Shown: one piece after another, positions 39,586 to 46,229 of the stretch
Layout: every line of letters begins with the position of its first letter
Numbering within the stretch: position 1 is the stretch's first letter
Virus record (IMG/VR): IMGVR_UViG_3300032293_000850
Location: 1-46,229 of that record
Reading direction: 5' to 3' (one strand)
Source of the DNA: a virus
Length of the DNA stretch: 46,229 nucleotides
Program-made: the position numbers and the translations under genes
Notes under the pieces: model-generated
Told to the model about the DNA's origin: nothing
The model's input: only the letters and a program-made list of their open reading frames with translations
Databases searched by the model: none

Positions 39586-39774
39586 ATGACAAACAAAGTA
39601 CTTTCAGGCGATTGCCTCAACTGTGAATCACAATATAGTGTAGAATTTATGGAAGAAGAAGTATCTCAAGATTTACCGGAACATTGTCCTTTCTGTGGAG
39701 AAAGAATCGAAGAATTATCTGAAGAATATATAGAAGATAATGACGATGAAATGGACAATGGAGAATGGGATTAA
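39586..39774 (+). CDS. Zinc-ribbon-like small protein
   Basis: A protein of 62 aa behind AAGGA. Two CxxC pairs (DCLNCESQ, HCPFCGE) form a likely zinc ribbon and the C-terminus is strongly acidic. It is a common companion of nrdB in cyanophage-like genomes. Function unknown. Confidence 0.75.
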   Translation: MTNKVLSGDCLNCESQYSVEFMEEEVSQDLPEHCPFCGERIEELSEEYIEDNDDEMDNGEWD

Positions 39775-40211
39775 CCTGGCAATATAATGGTAAAGATTTT
39801 ACGGAAGACTTAATTGGTAATAATTACGGGTTCGTGTATCAGATAACTAATCTGACGAATGGTAAAAAATACATAGGCAAGAAATTCTTTTATTCTGCCA
39901 AAACCAAGCAAGTCAAAGGTAAAAAGAAAAAGATTAAAGTACCAAGTGATTGGCAAACTTACTATGGAAGTAGTGACATTCTTAAGCAAGATGTGTTACA
40001 ATTAGGTCACGACAAATTCAATCGTGAAATATTACATCTTTGCCAATCTAAAGGTGAATGTGGTTATCTTGAAGCTAAAGAACAATTCGGCCGTGGTGTT
40101 ATGGAAACGGAAGATTACTACAATACTTGGATTATGGTAAGAGTGAGAAAATCACATATCAAGGACTATAATGCTAGACTTCTTAAAACCAATGAAACAA
40201 GAGAGCTTTGA
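39765..40211 (+). CDS. GIY-YIG-like putative nuclease
   Basis: A protein of 148 aa overlapping the previous gene by 10 nt. GFVYQITNLTNGKKYIGKK is the GIY-YIG core (here GFVY ... KYIG), followed by a Lys-rich insert (about residues 45-65) and SSDILKQDVLQLGHDKF, then GECGYLEAKEQF with a possible catalytic Glu. Related phage proteins are often called endonucleases of the Seg/homing type, but this one is a resident, conserved gene by position. Confidence 0.6.
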   Translation: MGLTWQYNGKDFTEDLIGNNYGFVYQITNLTNGKKYIGKKFFYSAKTKQVKGKKKKIKVPSDWQTYYGSSDILKQDVLQLGHDKFNREILHLCQSKGECGYLEAKEQFGRGVMETEDYYNTWIMVRVRKSHIKDYNARLLKTNETREL

Positions 40212-40521
40212 CTTTTTAACTTTCTTAGCTGGTGATACCGATAATGAAATTGCAATTGTAGGACAAGAGTACGCCAATAAAGGCGAACCTATTGGAGGAA
40301 ACGAACTAGGTTTGACTTATCATATTGTTCTGTTCAGAGATAGTAAGACTGAAAAGGACGCCTATGGTGAACTGGATTCATTTGAGGCAATACTTGCCGA
40401 TCCATTAGAGTATATCTCTGGATTAATACCAGGTGGATTCTATGGTATAATTGCAAAGAAAACTACCACTTCACATAAAATCATCGACAAACTACTTGAC
40501 ACAATGAAGAAAACAATGTAG
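40171..40521 (+). CDS. Conserved small phage protein
   Basis: A protein of 116 aa whose start lies 41 nt inside the previous gene. ESFDFLTFLAGDTDNEIAIV and LTYHIVLFRDSKTEKDAYGE are the main recognisable blocks; the C-terminus GGFYGIIAKKTTTSHKIIDK is basic. It is mixed alpha/beta with no membrane segment. Unknown function. Confidence 0.6.
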   Translation: MLDFLKPMKQESFDFLTFLAGDTDNEIAIVGQEYANKGEPIGGNELGLTYHIVLFRDSKTEKDAYGELDSFEAILADPLEYISGLIPGGFYGIIAKKTTTSHKIIDKLLDTMKKTM

Positions 40522-40554
40522 GATATAGTCTTTAGAAACTATTGAAAGTTTGTT

Positions 40555-41403
40555 ATGATTCTCGTGGATTTAAATCAAGTACTACTATCTGGCCTAATGG
40601 CACAGATTTCAAATCAAAAAGGGTTGAAACTGGATGAAAGTCTAGTTCGACACCTGATTCTTAATATTCTCCGCATGCACATCAGAAACTTCCGTAAGGA
40701 TTATGGTGATGTTGTTTTGTGTTGTGATAATCGCAAGTATTGGCGTAAAGAATATTTTCCATTCTACAAGGCTGGTCGTAAAAAAACCAGAGAAAAGTCT
40801 GATTTAGATTGGCATATGATTTTTGATATGTTAGCCAAATTCAAATCAGAACTCCGTGAAAATTTTCCTTACAAAGTAATCGATGTTGAAGGAGCTGAAG
40901 CGGATGATATTATCGGTACACTTGTGCCAATGTATGCAAAACATGAAAAGGTTTTGATTCTATCCAGTGACGGTGATTTTTTGCAACTACAACATTATGG
41001 TGTTAATGTTAAACAGTATAATCCGGCTCAAAAGAAGTTTGTTAAATCGGTTGATCCTCTCATTGAACTAAAAGAGAAGATTATTCGTGGTGACAAAGGT
41101 GATGGTATTCCAAATATGTTTTCTCCTTCTGATTGTTTTGTCCGAGATTTGCGACAGAAACCAATCACCAAAGGAGTTTTGGATAAGTATCTAAAAGAAG
41201 ATGTGAATAATTATAGTGAAACAGACAAGGCAAATTATTCTAGAAATGCCACACTTATTGACCTTACACATATACCAAAAGAGATCAAAGAAAAAATCAT
41301 AAATACATATGATGAAACAAAACCGGCATCCCGCCAAAAGTTATTGAACTATTTTATAGAACACAAACTAAAGAACCTAATGGATGTAATTGAGGAATTT
41401 TGA
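40555..41403 (+). CDS. rnh: RNase H / 5'-3' exonuclease
   Basis: A protein of 282 aa (T4 RNase H is 305). FEN-like active-site acids are seen in ILVDLNQVLL (D5), VVLCCDNRKYWRKEYFPFYK (Asp, then the Arg/Lys helical arch), GAEADDIIGTL and LSSDGDFLQLQ, with KGDGIPN for the H3TH region. It removes RNA primers on the lagging strand. Confidence 0.93.
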   Translation: MILVDLNQVLLSGLMAQISNQKGLKLDESLVRHLILNILRMHIRNFRKDYGDVVLCCDNRKYWRKEYFPFYKAGRKKTREKSDLDWHMIFDMLAKFKSELRENFPYKVIDVEGAEADDIIGTLVPMYAKHEKVLILSSDGDFLQLQHYGVNVKQYNPAQKKFVKSVDPLIELKEKIIRGDKGDGIPNMFSPSDCFVRDLRQKPITKGVLDKYLKEDVNNYSETDKANYSRNATLIDLTHIPKEIKEKIINTYDETKPASRQKLLNYFIEHKLKNLMDVIEEF

Positions 41404-41825
41404 TGAAAAATATTTACGAAGTATTTGATGAATTTGAAGAAGCTAAAAATAAAAAAGAAAGAATGGAAATAATTGAAAAGAACCTATCAAAAACTTTGGT
41501 AGATGTTCTACAGTTCACTTTTCATCCAGATTGTAAATGGAAAATTAAAGAAATGCCGGACAATTACAAGATTCCTGATACTAAACCAGGAATTTCACCG
41601 TGTCAACTTTCAACTGAAATTAGAAAACTGTATCTATTTCAAGAAGGACATGCAGAAGCAGAAAAGTTATCTCCTAGGAGACAGAATGAACTATTGATTC
41701 TTTTACTTGAATCATTAGAACCCCGTGAAGCTGAAGTTATTATTGGGATCTTTAGAAAAGATCAAGGTGTGAGAGGTTTGGATTATAAGTTTGTTAAAGA
41801 GGCATTTCCAACACTAATACCCTAA
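41403..41825 (+). CDS. Conserved T4-like phage protein downstream of RNase H
   Basis: A protein of 140 aa from the ATG at 41403, overlapping the RNase H stop (TGATG). MKNIYEVFDEFEEAKNKKER and KLSPRRQNELLILLLESLEP with EAEVIIGIFRKDQG match a family widespread in T4-like phages (I recall DUF6433). Helical, no membrane segment. Its consistent place after RNase H suggests a replication role. Confidence 0.75.
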   Translation: MKNIYEVFDEFEEAKNKKERMEIIEKNLSKTLVDVLQFTFHPDCKWKIKEMPDNYKIPDTKPGISPCQLSTEIRKLYLFQEGHAEAEKLSPRRQNELLILLLESLEPREAEVIIGIFRKDQGVRGLDYKFVKEAFPTLIP

Positions 41826-41829
41826 TTCA

Positions 41830-42201
41830 ATGCACGAAAAAGAAAAAATAATAATCGTCACTGGTGAATTTGATCCATTGGATATGGAAAATTTAAAATT
41901 TTTAAAAAAATGCAAACGTAAAGGTGATTGGTTAATTGTTGGTGTACATTCTGATTGGTGGATGTTATATTCTGTTGGAGGGTTTGTACACAATTACGAA
42001 ACTCGCCGTGAGATACTTTCCAATATTAAGTGTGTCGATGAGATATTCTCTTTTAATGATACTGATGGTACGGTTTGCCAATTATTAAAAATTGTAAAAA
42101 TTTGTTATCCACAATCTGACATAACCTATGTGTCGAATATGGATATGCATAATATGCCTGAAACAAAAATTAAAGGCATTACTTTTGAAACGGTAAGATA
42201 G
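41830..42201 (+). CDS. Cytidylyltransferase-fold protein with altered active site
   Basis: A protein of 123 aa. The layout is that of GCT/RfaE-type nucleotidyltransferases: IIIVTGEFDPLDMENLKFLK, then GDWLIVGVHSDWWM and YETRREILSNIKCVDEIF. In the family the first block contains HxGH; here the equivalent residues are M-E-N-L, so the catalytic His pair is missing. It may bind a nucleotide without catalysis, or be a regulatory protein. Confidence 0.6.
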   Translation: MHEKEKIIIVTGEFDPLDMENLKFLKKCKRKGDWLIVGVHSDWWMLYSVGGFVHNYETRREILSNIKCVDEIFSFNDTDGTVCQLLKIVKICYPQSDITYVSNMDMHNMPETKIKGITFETVR

Positions 42202-42210
42202 GAGAAGCAA

Positions 42211-42387
42211 GTGACTAAGTTTGTAGGTAAATTTCGTAAGAATCAGGATTACAATGAAGATTATGAATATGCAAAAAATGTTTTACATCACAAGAAACGC
42301 AATAACGAACATTCTGAAGTAAAGAAGCTAAAAGTTCAGGAAAGAAAAAAGTTTGATTTATTCGATGAGTATCAGGAAAACGATTAA
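42211..42387 (+). CDS. 58-residue basic protein (GTG start)
   Basis: A short frame from a GTG with AGGAG 8 nt upstream. The product MTKFVGKFRKNQDYNEDYEY, then Lys/Arg-rich helix and acidic end, resembles a small protein common in T4-like cyanophages. It ends 9 nt before the inverted repeat at 42397. Confidence 0.65.
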   Translation: MTKFVGKFRKNQDYNEDYEYAKNVLHHKKRNNEHSEVKKLKVQERKKFDLFDEYQEND

Positions 42388-42396
42388 TTTCACCTT

Positions 42397-42439
42397 ATAA
42401 GAAAAATCGTGTTTGCCACTATAATATGATTTTTCTTAT
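42397..42439 (+). repeat. Inverted repeat, possible terminator or operator
   Basis: A 12-bp perfect inverted repeat (ATAAGAAAAATC and GATTTTTCTTAT, arms 42397-42408 and 42428-42439) with a 19-nt spacer. It stands between the 58-residue gene and the promoter at 42519. The stem is AT-rich with no clear T-tract, so a terminator call is weak. The rest of 42388-42574 shows no convincing gene. Confidence 0.5.
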
Positions 42440-42518
42440 ATAAGTATCGGTGTCCTGTTTTAAAATGATGCTTTGGAACCTTATGGTACCGAAGTGTGTC
42501 ATAAAAACAACATATAGC

Positions 42519-42547
42519 TTGACAACACATCAAAACTAGTGTATTAT
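42519..42547 (+). promoter_or_regulatory. Sigma70-like early promoter
   Basis: TTGACA (42519-42524), 17 nt spacer, TATTAT (42542-42547), 27 nt before the ATG of the next gene. Consensus -35, optimal spacing and a near-consensus -10 predict strong host-polymerase transcription. Confidence 0.75.
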
Positions 42548-42574
42548 TGTAGATTCCAGTCAGGAGTCTATATT

Positions 42575-42919
42575 ATGATTATACACGGTTACATTCCAAA
42601 ACAGAAAAAACGCAAAGTTCCAAAATCCGTGAAGATGCAACACGAAGATTGGTTAAAATCAATTTCCAAAATACCTCGGATTTGTAATAAAACTAATTCC
42701 AAAGTGGTAATCAAATCAATGCCTATTCCTAAAGTTCCGGCTGGCAGAGAAACTCCCCTATGCGTTTCCATTGATACAGGTTTTATACCTTGTACCAAGA
42801 AATCCCAAAATTCATATACAGGCGAAAAGATGAAAGGTGTAGCAACTATGCACAAGTCAAATGCCGTTCCTGTATTTACAGATAAAGAAGCAAAAGAAAT
42901 TTCTAACATGAGAAGGTAA
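42575..42919 (+). CDS. Conserved small phage protein
   Basis: A protein of 114 aa from the ATG at 42575, which has AGGAG upstream; an in-frame ATG 36 nt earlier lies before this ribosome site, next to the -10 element. It is basic: MIIHGYIPKQKKRKVPKSVK, then PKVPAGRETPLCVSIDTG and GVATMHKSNAVPVFTDKEAK near the end, which is like a conserved T4-like phage early protein of unknown function. Confidence 0.7.
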   Translation: MIIHGYIPKQKKRKVPKSVKMQHEDWLKSISKIPRICNKTNSKVVIKSMPIPKVPAGRETPLCVSIDTGFIPCTKKSQNSYTGEKMKGVATMHKSNAVPVFTDKEAKEISNMRR

Positions 42920-42922
42920 TAA

Positions 42923-43078
42923 ATGATTACAAGTGAAGAATGGGAAGATTATAAAGATTACCTTTCAGATTTAACGCAGGAAGAACTTGAAGTTGAGTTA
43001 AAATGGTTAGAATCTGTAGGTCAAGCGAAGAAAAGAGGCAGCGTAGTCAGCTGTATTGAAAATTATACTATACAATGA
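42923..43078 (+). CDS. Short acidic protein
   Basis: 51 residues from the ATG 3 nt after the previous stop. MITSEEWEDYKDYLSDLTQE followed by ELEVELKWLESVGQAKKRG is an acidic helical pair, then a short basic end. It is part of the early transcript started at 42519. Function unknown. Confidence 0.55.
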   Translation: MITSEEWEDYKDYLSDLTQEELEVELKWLESVGQAKKRGSVVSCIENYTIQ

Positions 43079-43085
43079 GGTGAAA

Positions 43086-43274
43086 ATGTTACAACAATGG
43101 GAAGAATCACAAATTTATCGTGGCGTAGATGAAATTATGTTCAATTTACGACACATTCCGGCTCAAGATGTCGCTTATTTTCTTGTAAAATTCAATCCGA
43201 ATCTTGCAGAAGAGCTGGCATCAGCATTAGAACAACAAATTTTTGATAAAAATGAAGGAAGTAAACATGATTGA
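43086..43274 (+). CDS. Small conserved phage protein
   Basis: A protein of 62 aa from the ATG at 43086 behind GAGG; an in-frame ATG at 43056 lies within the previous gene. It is helical (HIPAQDVAYFLVKFNPNLAE, ELASALEQQIF). Overlaps the next gene by 8 nt. Function unknown. Confidence 0.6.
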   Translation: MLQQWEESQIYRGVDEIMFNLRHIPAQDVAYFLVKFNPNLAEELASALEQQIFDKNEGSKHD

Positions 43275-43428
43275 GCAAAATCAGCCTCTAATTTTCTCGG
43301 CACGAGCAGATGATGATGAAATTCCAGCGTGGAAACGACTGGATGATGTTACTAGAAAATGGGCAGCATTAACCGGCATGGAAAATGACCTTTCCGACTA
43401 CCAAAAACGCAAGGAATTCTATCAATAA
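43267..43428 (+). CDS. Small conserved phage protein
   Basis: A protein of 53 aa from the ATG at 43267 behind AAGGA. Residues about 15-45 (DEIPAWKRLDDVTRKWAALT) are helical with a conserved look. Its stop runs directly into the terminator hairpin at 43427. Function unknown. Confidence 0.6.
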   Translation: MIEQNQPLIFSARADDDEIPAWKRLDDVTRKWAALTGMENDLSDYQKRKEFYQ

Positions 43429-43460
43429 GCGGTTTGTTGCTAAAAAACAACGCTTTTTTC
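43427..43460 (+). terminator. Probable Rho-independent terminator
   Basis: Stem AAGCG/CGCTT and TTGTT/AACAA with a 2-nt bulge and 7-nt loop, followed by T residues (43456-43459). It ends the small early gene group just before the next promoter. Confidence 0.55.
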
Positions 43461-43468
43461 GAAATATC

Positions 43469-43496
43469 TTGACGGATCCTTGGATTCCTGTATAAT
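43469..43496 (+). promoter_or_regulatory. Sigma70-like early promoter
   Basis: TTGACG (43469-43474), 16 nt, TATAAT (43491-43496), 23 nt before the ATG of the VWA-protein gene, which has an AGGAG site. Near-consensus elements support an early, host-polymerase promoter. Confidence 0.75.
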
Positions 43497-43519
43497 AATG
43501 GAATTAACTAGGAGATTTC

Positions 43520-45643
43520 ATGCAATTACAAGACACCAAATCGTTACTTGCTAAACTAATGGCAACCGAAAACCTTGTGGTAGAACACCGTAAGGTATCA
43601 ACAGCTATGTTTGATGTAAAAAATCGTGTTTTGGTAATTCCAGTTTTAGATAATAACATCAATGCCTACACTTACGACCTTTTTGTTGGTCATGAAGTTG
43701 GTCATGCACTTTACACACCCATAGATGGTATGTTCAAAGCTAGAGATGAAAAAGTAAACCCATCTATTCTTAATGTTGTAGAAGATTCCCGCATCGAGCG
43801 AAAAATCAAATACAAATATCCTGGTCTCTGTAATTCATTCGTTAAAGCATACAAAGAACTTTATGCCAAAGATTTTTTTGGTACTAATGGTATTGATTTA
43901 AATGAAATGAATTTTATTGACCGCATTAACCTACATTGTAAACTTGGCGCAGGTCTTGGTATTAAATTTAATGCCGAAGAAAAATCCTTACTCAAGGAAG
44001 TAGAAACCACCCAAAATTACGATCAGGTTATTGATGTAACCAAACGCATTGTGGAATATATGAAACTACAAGAAGAAGAGCGTAAGTCCAAAATGTCGCC
44101 TGATGATGAACAAGACGAAGAAGATGGAGATGGTAATGATGGATTTAATTCTTGGGACGATTTAGATGATTATGAAGAAGGCGAAGAAACCGAAAACGAA
44201 GAAGGTAATGTGCCATCCGATTCTAATGAAGGTGAAGAAAAATCTGAAGATGATGATGAGCTAATCAATGGTGATGATCGGTTTGACCACAAAAAAGTGG
44301 AAGAAGATAATGTTCGGTCATTTACTGATGAAGCTTACAAACAAAACGAAAAGAAACTTTTTGCTGAAAATGCAAAAAACTTACTCTATGGTAACATTCC
44401 CAAATTCGATATGAATAAAGGAATCGTATCATACAAAACTCTGTATAAAAGATACAGAGAAACAATGGCCGACTATAAGAGAGATATTAATGACCATACT
44501 CATTATTTGAAAATGCGCCGTGAAACCAATAAGGTTGTTTCTTATTTGGTAAAAGAATTTGAATTGAGAAAAAATGCCGACCAGTTGAAACGTGCATCTA
44601 CTGCCAAAACTGGTGAACTTGACATGAAGAAGATTTTCTCGTATCAGTTTAATGATGACATCTTTAAGAAGATTTCGGTTGTGCCTAATGGTAAATCTCA
44701 TGGCCTAGTCATGTTCCTTGACTGGTCTGGTTCGATGTCAAACCACATTGAGAACACCGTAAAACAATTACTTTCATTGGTGATGTTTTGTAAGAAGGTG
44801 AATATTCCTTATGATGTGTATGCCTTTGCAACACCAGAATCGCATGATGCACACGATTATACGATTACGCCAAAAGAAGGTGATTTGGTTTCTAAAAACT
44901 TTTACTTGATGAATCTGTTATCCAGTAAAATGACAGCTGGTGAATTTACCTTTGCAGCATCGTCATTGGTTAAAATGTCTTTGAGTCCTCGTTTTCTGCC
45001 ATATTGGATGACGATGGGTGGAACGCCATTGAACGAAGCAACAATTGCTGCTATGGAGATTGTACCACATTTCCAAAAACAGTATAAATTACAAATTGTA
45101 AATACTGTGTTTTTAACTGATGGCGAAGGACATACGATTCGTAATGTTTATAGTAAAACGGATGATGGACGTCTTACTACTAGAGGAGACACTTACGGTT
45201 ATTCCCGAGAACAGTTTGGTATAGTGATTCGTGATCCAGTTACAAAACAACAAGAAACGATTGAAAATATATATAACTGTGCCTCACATACTGCCGCTTA
45301 TGTTAAGTTGTTGAAAGCTAAAACTGGTTGTAATGTTCTTGGTTTTTATGTAATCACTGGTCGTGAGTTTGGCCGCAAGATGCATGAATTTTATCCTCGT
45401 ACTGCAAATTATGATGTGATTAAATCAAACTTTCGTAAGAATAAGTATGCAGTTGTCAAGACTGCAGGATTTGATGAATATTATGTCTTGCGGTCTGAGG
45501 CATTAGATACAGAAGAAAATTCTAGTTTTGAAGTTAAAGAAAATGCCACTACTCGTGGCCTCGTTTCGGCTTTCAGTAAGTACACTGGTGGCCGTGTTGC
45601 TAACCGTGTAGTATTAAACAGATTCATAGGATTAATATCATGA
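43520..45643 (+). CDS. CobT-like protein with HEVGH motif and VWA domain
   Basis: A protein of 707 aa. The N-terminal part has VGHEVGHALYT (H58-E59-x-x-H62), a zinc-peptidase-type HExxH motif, followed by VVEDSRIERKIKYKYPG. A very acidic linker (about residues 190-260) leads to a helical segment and a C-terminal VWA domain (about 395-640) with an intact metal-dependent adhesion site: D401-W-S403-G-S405, GGTPLNE (Thr) and FLTDGEGH (Asp). This resembles CobT-type proteins that work with a MoxR/CobS AAA+ partner; a CobS homologue is known in cyanophages but lies outside this window, if present. It has its own early promoter. Confidence 0.8.
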   Translation: MQLQDTKSLLAKLMATENLVVEHRKVSTAMFDVKNRVLVIPVLDNNINAYTYDLFVGHEVGHALYTPIDGMFKARDEKVNPSILNVVEDSRIERKIKYKYPGLCNSFVKAYKELYAKDFFGTNGIDLNEMNFIDRINLHCKLGAGLGIKFNAEEKSLLKEVETTQNYDQVIDVTKRIVEYMKLQEEERKSKMSPDDEQDEEDGDGNDGFNSWDDLDDYEEGEETENEEGNVPSDSNEGEEKSEDDDELINGDDRFDHKKVEEDNVRSFTDEAYKQNEKKLFAENAKNLLYGNIPKFDMNKGIVSYKTLYKRYRETMADYKRDINDHTHYLKMRRETNKVVSYLVKEFELRKNADQLKRASTAKTGELDMKKIFSYQFNDDIFKKISVVPNGKSHGLVMFLDWSGSMSNHIENTVKQLLSLVMFCKKVNIPYDVYAFATPESHDAHDYTITPKEGDLVSKNFYLMNLLSSKMTAGEFTFAASSLVKMSLSPRFLPYWMTMGGTPLNEATIAAMEIVPHFQKQYKLQIVNTVFLTDGEGHTIRNVYSKTDDGRLTTRGDTYGYSREQFGIVIRDPVTKQQETIENIYNCASHTAAYVKLLKAKTGCNVLGFYVITGREFGRKMHEFYPRTANYDVIKSNFRKNKYAVVKTAGFDEYYVLRSEALDTEENSSFEVKENATTRGLVSAFSKYTGGRVANRVVLNRFIGLIS

Positions 45644-45855
45644 TTGATCAGATAGTAACTTTTTTTGGTGCCAATGGACATCGCATGGCCGAAATAGGAT
45701 TTTTGGCGAGCTGTGTGGTTACGCCTTTTTACATTGTTGACTTTATTGATAATAAAACAGGATCACAATTAACTAAATTCTTTAGTAGTGAAGAAGAGGC
45801 CGAAGAAGCTGCCAAAATGTATGCTTTCGAAGGAATAATAAAGGATGTAAAATGA
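45640..45855 (+). CDS. Small conserved protein of unknown function
   Basis: A protein of 71 aa starting in an ATGA overlap. A hydrophobic segment (about residues 18-34, IGFLASCVVTPFYIVDF) is followed by an acidic helix (SSEEEAEEAAKMYAFEG). Possibly membrane-associated. Not recognised. Confidence 0.55.
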   Translation: MIDQIVTFFGANGHRMAEIGFLASCVVTPFYIVDFIDNKTGSQLTKFFSSEEEAEEAAKMYAFEGIIKDVK

Positions 45856-46118
45856 TCATCCTTGCGGAGCCTGATGATTTTAGTCCAAAGAAGATTGCTG
45901 ATGATTTATTTGAAAGATGTAAGCAAGCAAAAGCATGGTTTGTATATTGTTACATAGAAGAGCAATGGATGCCAACCGGTGCACCTATACCATTCGATAT
46001 AAGAATTGTTGATGGCATTGTTGGTTGTAGAGTTATTTGTACCTCCTATTCGGAAGCACAAACAATCGTGGCCAATATTTTGCCTGTGATTAAATTTATT
46101 AAAGATGATACATTATGA
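45852..46118 (+). CDS. Small conserved protein of unknown function
   Basis: A protein of 88 aa between ATGA overlaps on both sides. Acidic start (ILAEPDDFSPKKIADDLFER) then a beta-rich part (AWFVYCYIEEQWMPTGAPIP, DIRIVDGIVGCRVICTSYSE). No membrane segment. Its coupling to the VWA-protein gene and the following oxygenase is by position only. Confidence 0.55.
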   Translation: MIILAEPDDFSPKKIADDLFERCKQAKAWFVYCYIEEQWMPTGAPIPFDIRIVDGIVGCRVICTSYSEAQTIVANILPVIKFIKDDTL

Positions 46119-46229
46119 TTCAAATGTATGAAAATGTTATACCAGAAAATTTTTGTAATCACCTGATTCAGAAGTTTGAAAATGAAACCAACTTAGATAA
46201 AAAATTTGATGTCTTTGACCAATTAGAAA
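46115..46229 (+). CDS. Probable 2OG-Fe(II) oxygenase, N-terminal fragment
   Basis: 38 codons up to the window edge, open throughout. The start MIQMYENVIPENFCNHLIQK followed by FENE is the usual N-terminus of prolyl-4-hydroxylase-like 2-oxoglutarate oxygenases, common in aquatic T4-like phages. The iron-binding HxD...H residues lie outside the window, so the call rests on the N-terminus alone. Confidence 0.5.
   Translation, partial: MIQMYENVIPENFCNHLIQKFENETNLDKKFDVFDQLE

Noticed and set aside
41287-41305. CATAAATA-like late element inside the RNase H gene
   Set aside because: Only 7 of 8 matches, inside a coding region and not near the start of a suitable gene; expected by chance in AT-rich DNA.
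42465-42539. 24-codon frame in the gap before the early promoter
   Set aside because: No ribosome site, and it runs through the promoter elements; not supported as a gene.
42589-42909. 106-codon minus-strand frame
   Set aside because: Antisense to a small gene with its own promoter and ribosome site; no supporting features.

Overview
The window is a stretch of a low-GC (roughly one-third G+C by eye) T4-like myovirus genome. The evidence is the dense head-to-tail gene packing with ATGA and TAATG overlaps, and a T4-type core: family B DNA polymerase gp43, UvsX, replicative helicase gp41, primase gp61, RNase H, NrdA/NrdB and ThyX. Internal-head-type proteins and exact T4-type late promoters (TATAAATA) add to this. 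Gene content and small conserved proteins resemble the marine and freshwater T4-like group of cyanomyophages and HTVC008M-type pelagimyophages. The host cannot be read from the sequence; the lysis genes and the curli-type outer-membrane genes imply a Gram-negative aquatic bacterium.

Layout. Positions 1-5401 (minus strand) form a leftward operon: two paralogous small membrane proteins flanking a 61-aa protein, then CsgF, the CsgG lipoprotein, a curlin-repeat protein, a FecR-domain protein, and a CHASE2 sensor adenylate cyclase running off the left edge. A perfect late promoter on the minus strand (5472-5479) stands upstream of the first gene, so the cassette appears wired into the phage late programme. 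From 5537 everything reads rightward. Positions 5537-14667 hold replication and recombination genes (gp43, UvsX, gp41) with a DruA/DUF4338-like protein and a possible PD-(D/E)XK nuclease. Positions 14671-21282 are a glycan island: glycosyltransferase-like proteins, two methyltransferase-like proteins, a sugar-nucleotide epimerase, an HtrL-like protein and two GT9-like proteins.

Positions 21407-30412 begin with a late promoter and hold large, basic, His/Lys-rich proteins that look like internal head or prohead-core proteins. Several start with a T4 capsid-targeting-like MKxFxxFLxE motif and carry repeated (L/I)xE sites of the type cut by the prohead protease. One carries ligase-like nucleotidyltransferase motifs and one a NadR-like nucleotidyltransferase plus P-loop kinase. 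An Ig-like structural protein with its own terminator lies in the middle. Positions 30414-34451 are a lysis and envelope island: nested Rz/Rz1-type spanins, a secreted thermonuclease, lipoproteins, a GH19 endolysin and several small membrane proteins. Positions 34476-41403 hold primase, ThyX, NrdA, NrdB, a GIY-YIG-like protein and RNase H. Positions 41403-46229 hold small conserved phage genes behind sigma70-like early promoters and a large protein combining an HEVGH motif with a VWA domain, ending in the first 38 residues of a probable 2OG-Fe(II) oxygenase.

The most unusual element is the curli/FecR/CHASE2-cyclase operon. CsgG/CsgF homologues are known in pelagimyophages, but a curlin-like subunit together with a FecR protein and a catalytically complete adenylate cyclase in one late-promoted phage operon is, as far as I know, not a described system. 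No tRNA genes, CRISPR arrays or insertion sequences were seen. No gene-free stretch exceeds 300 bases; the longest is 42388-42574.
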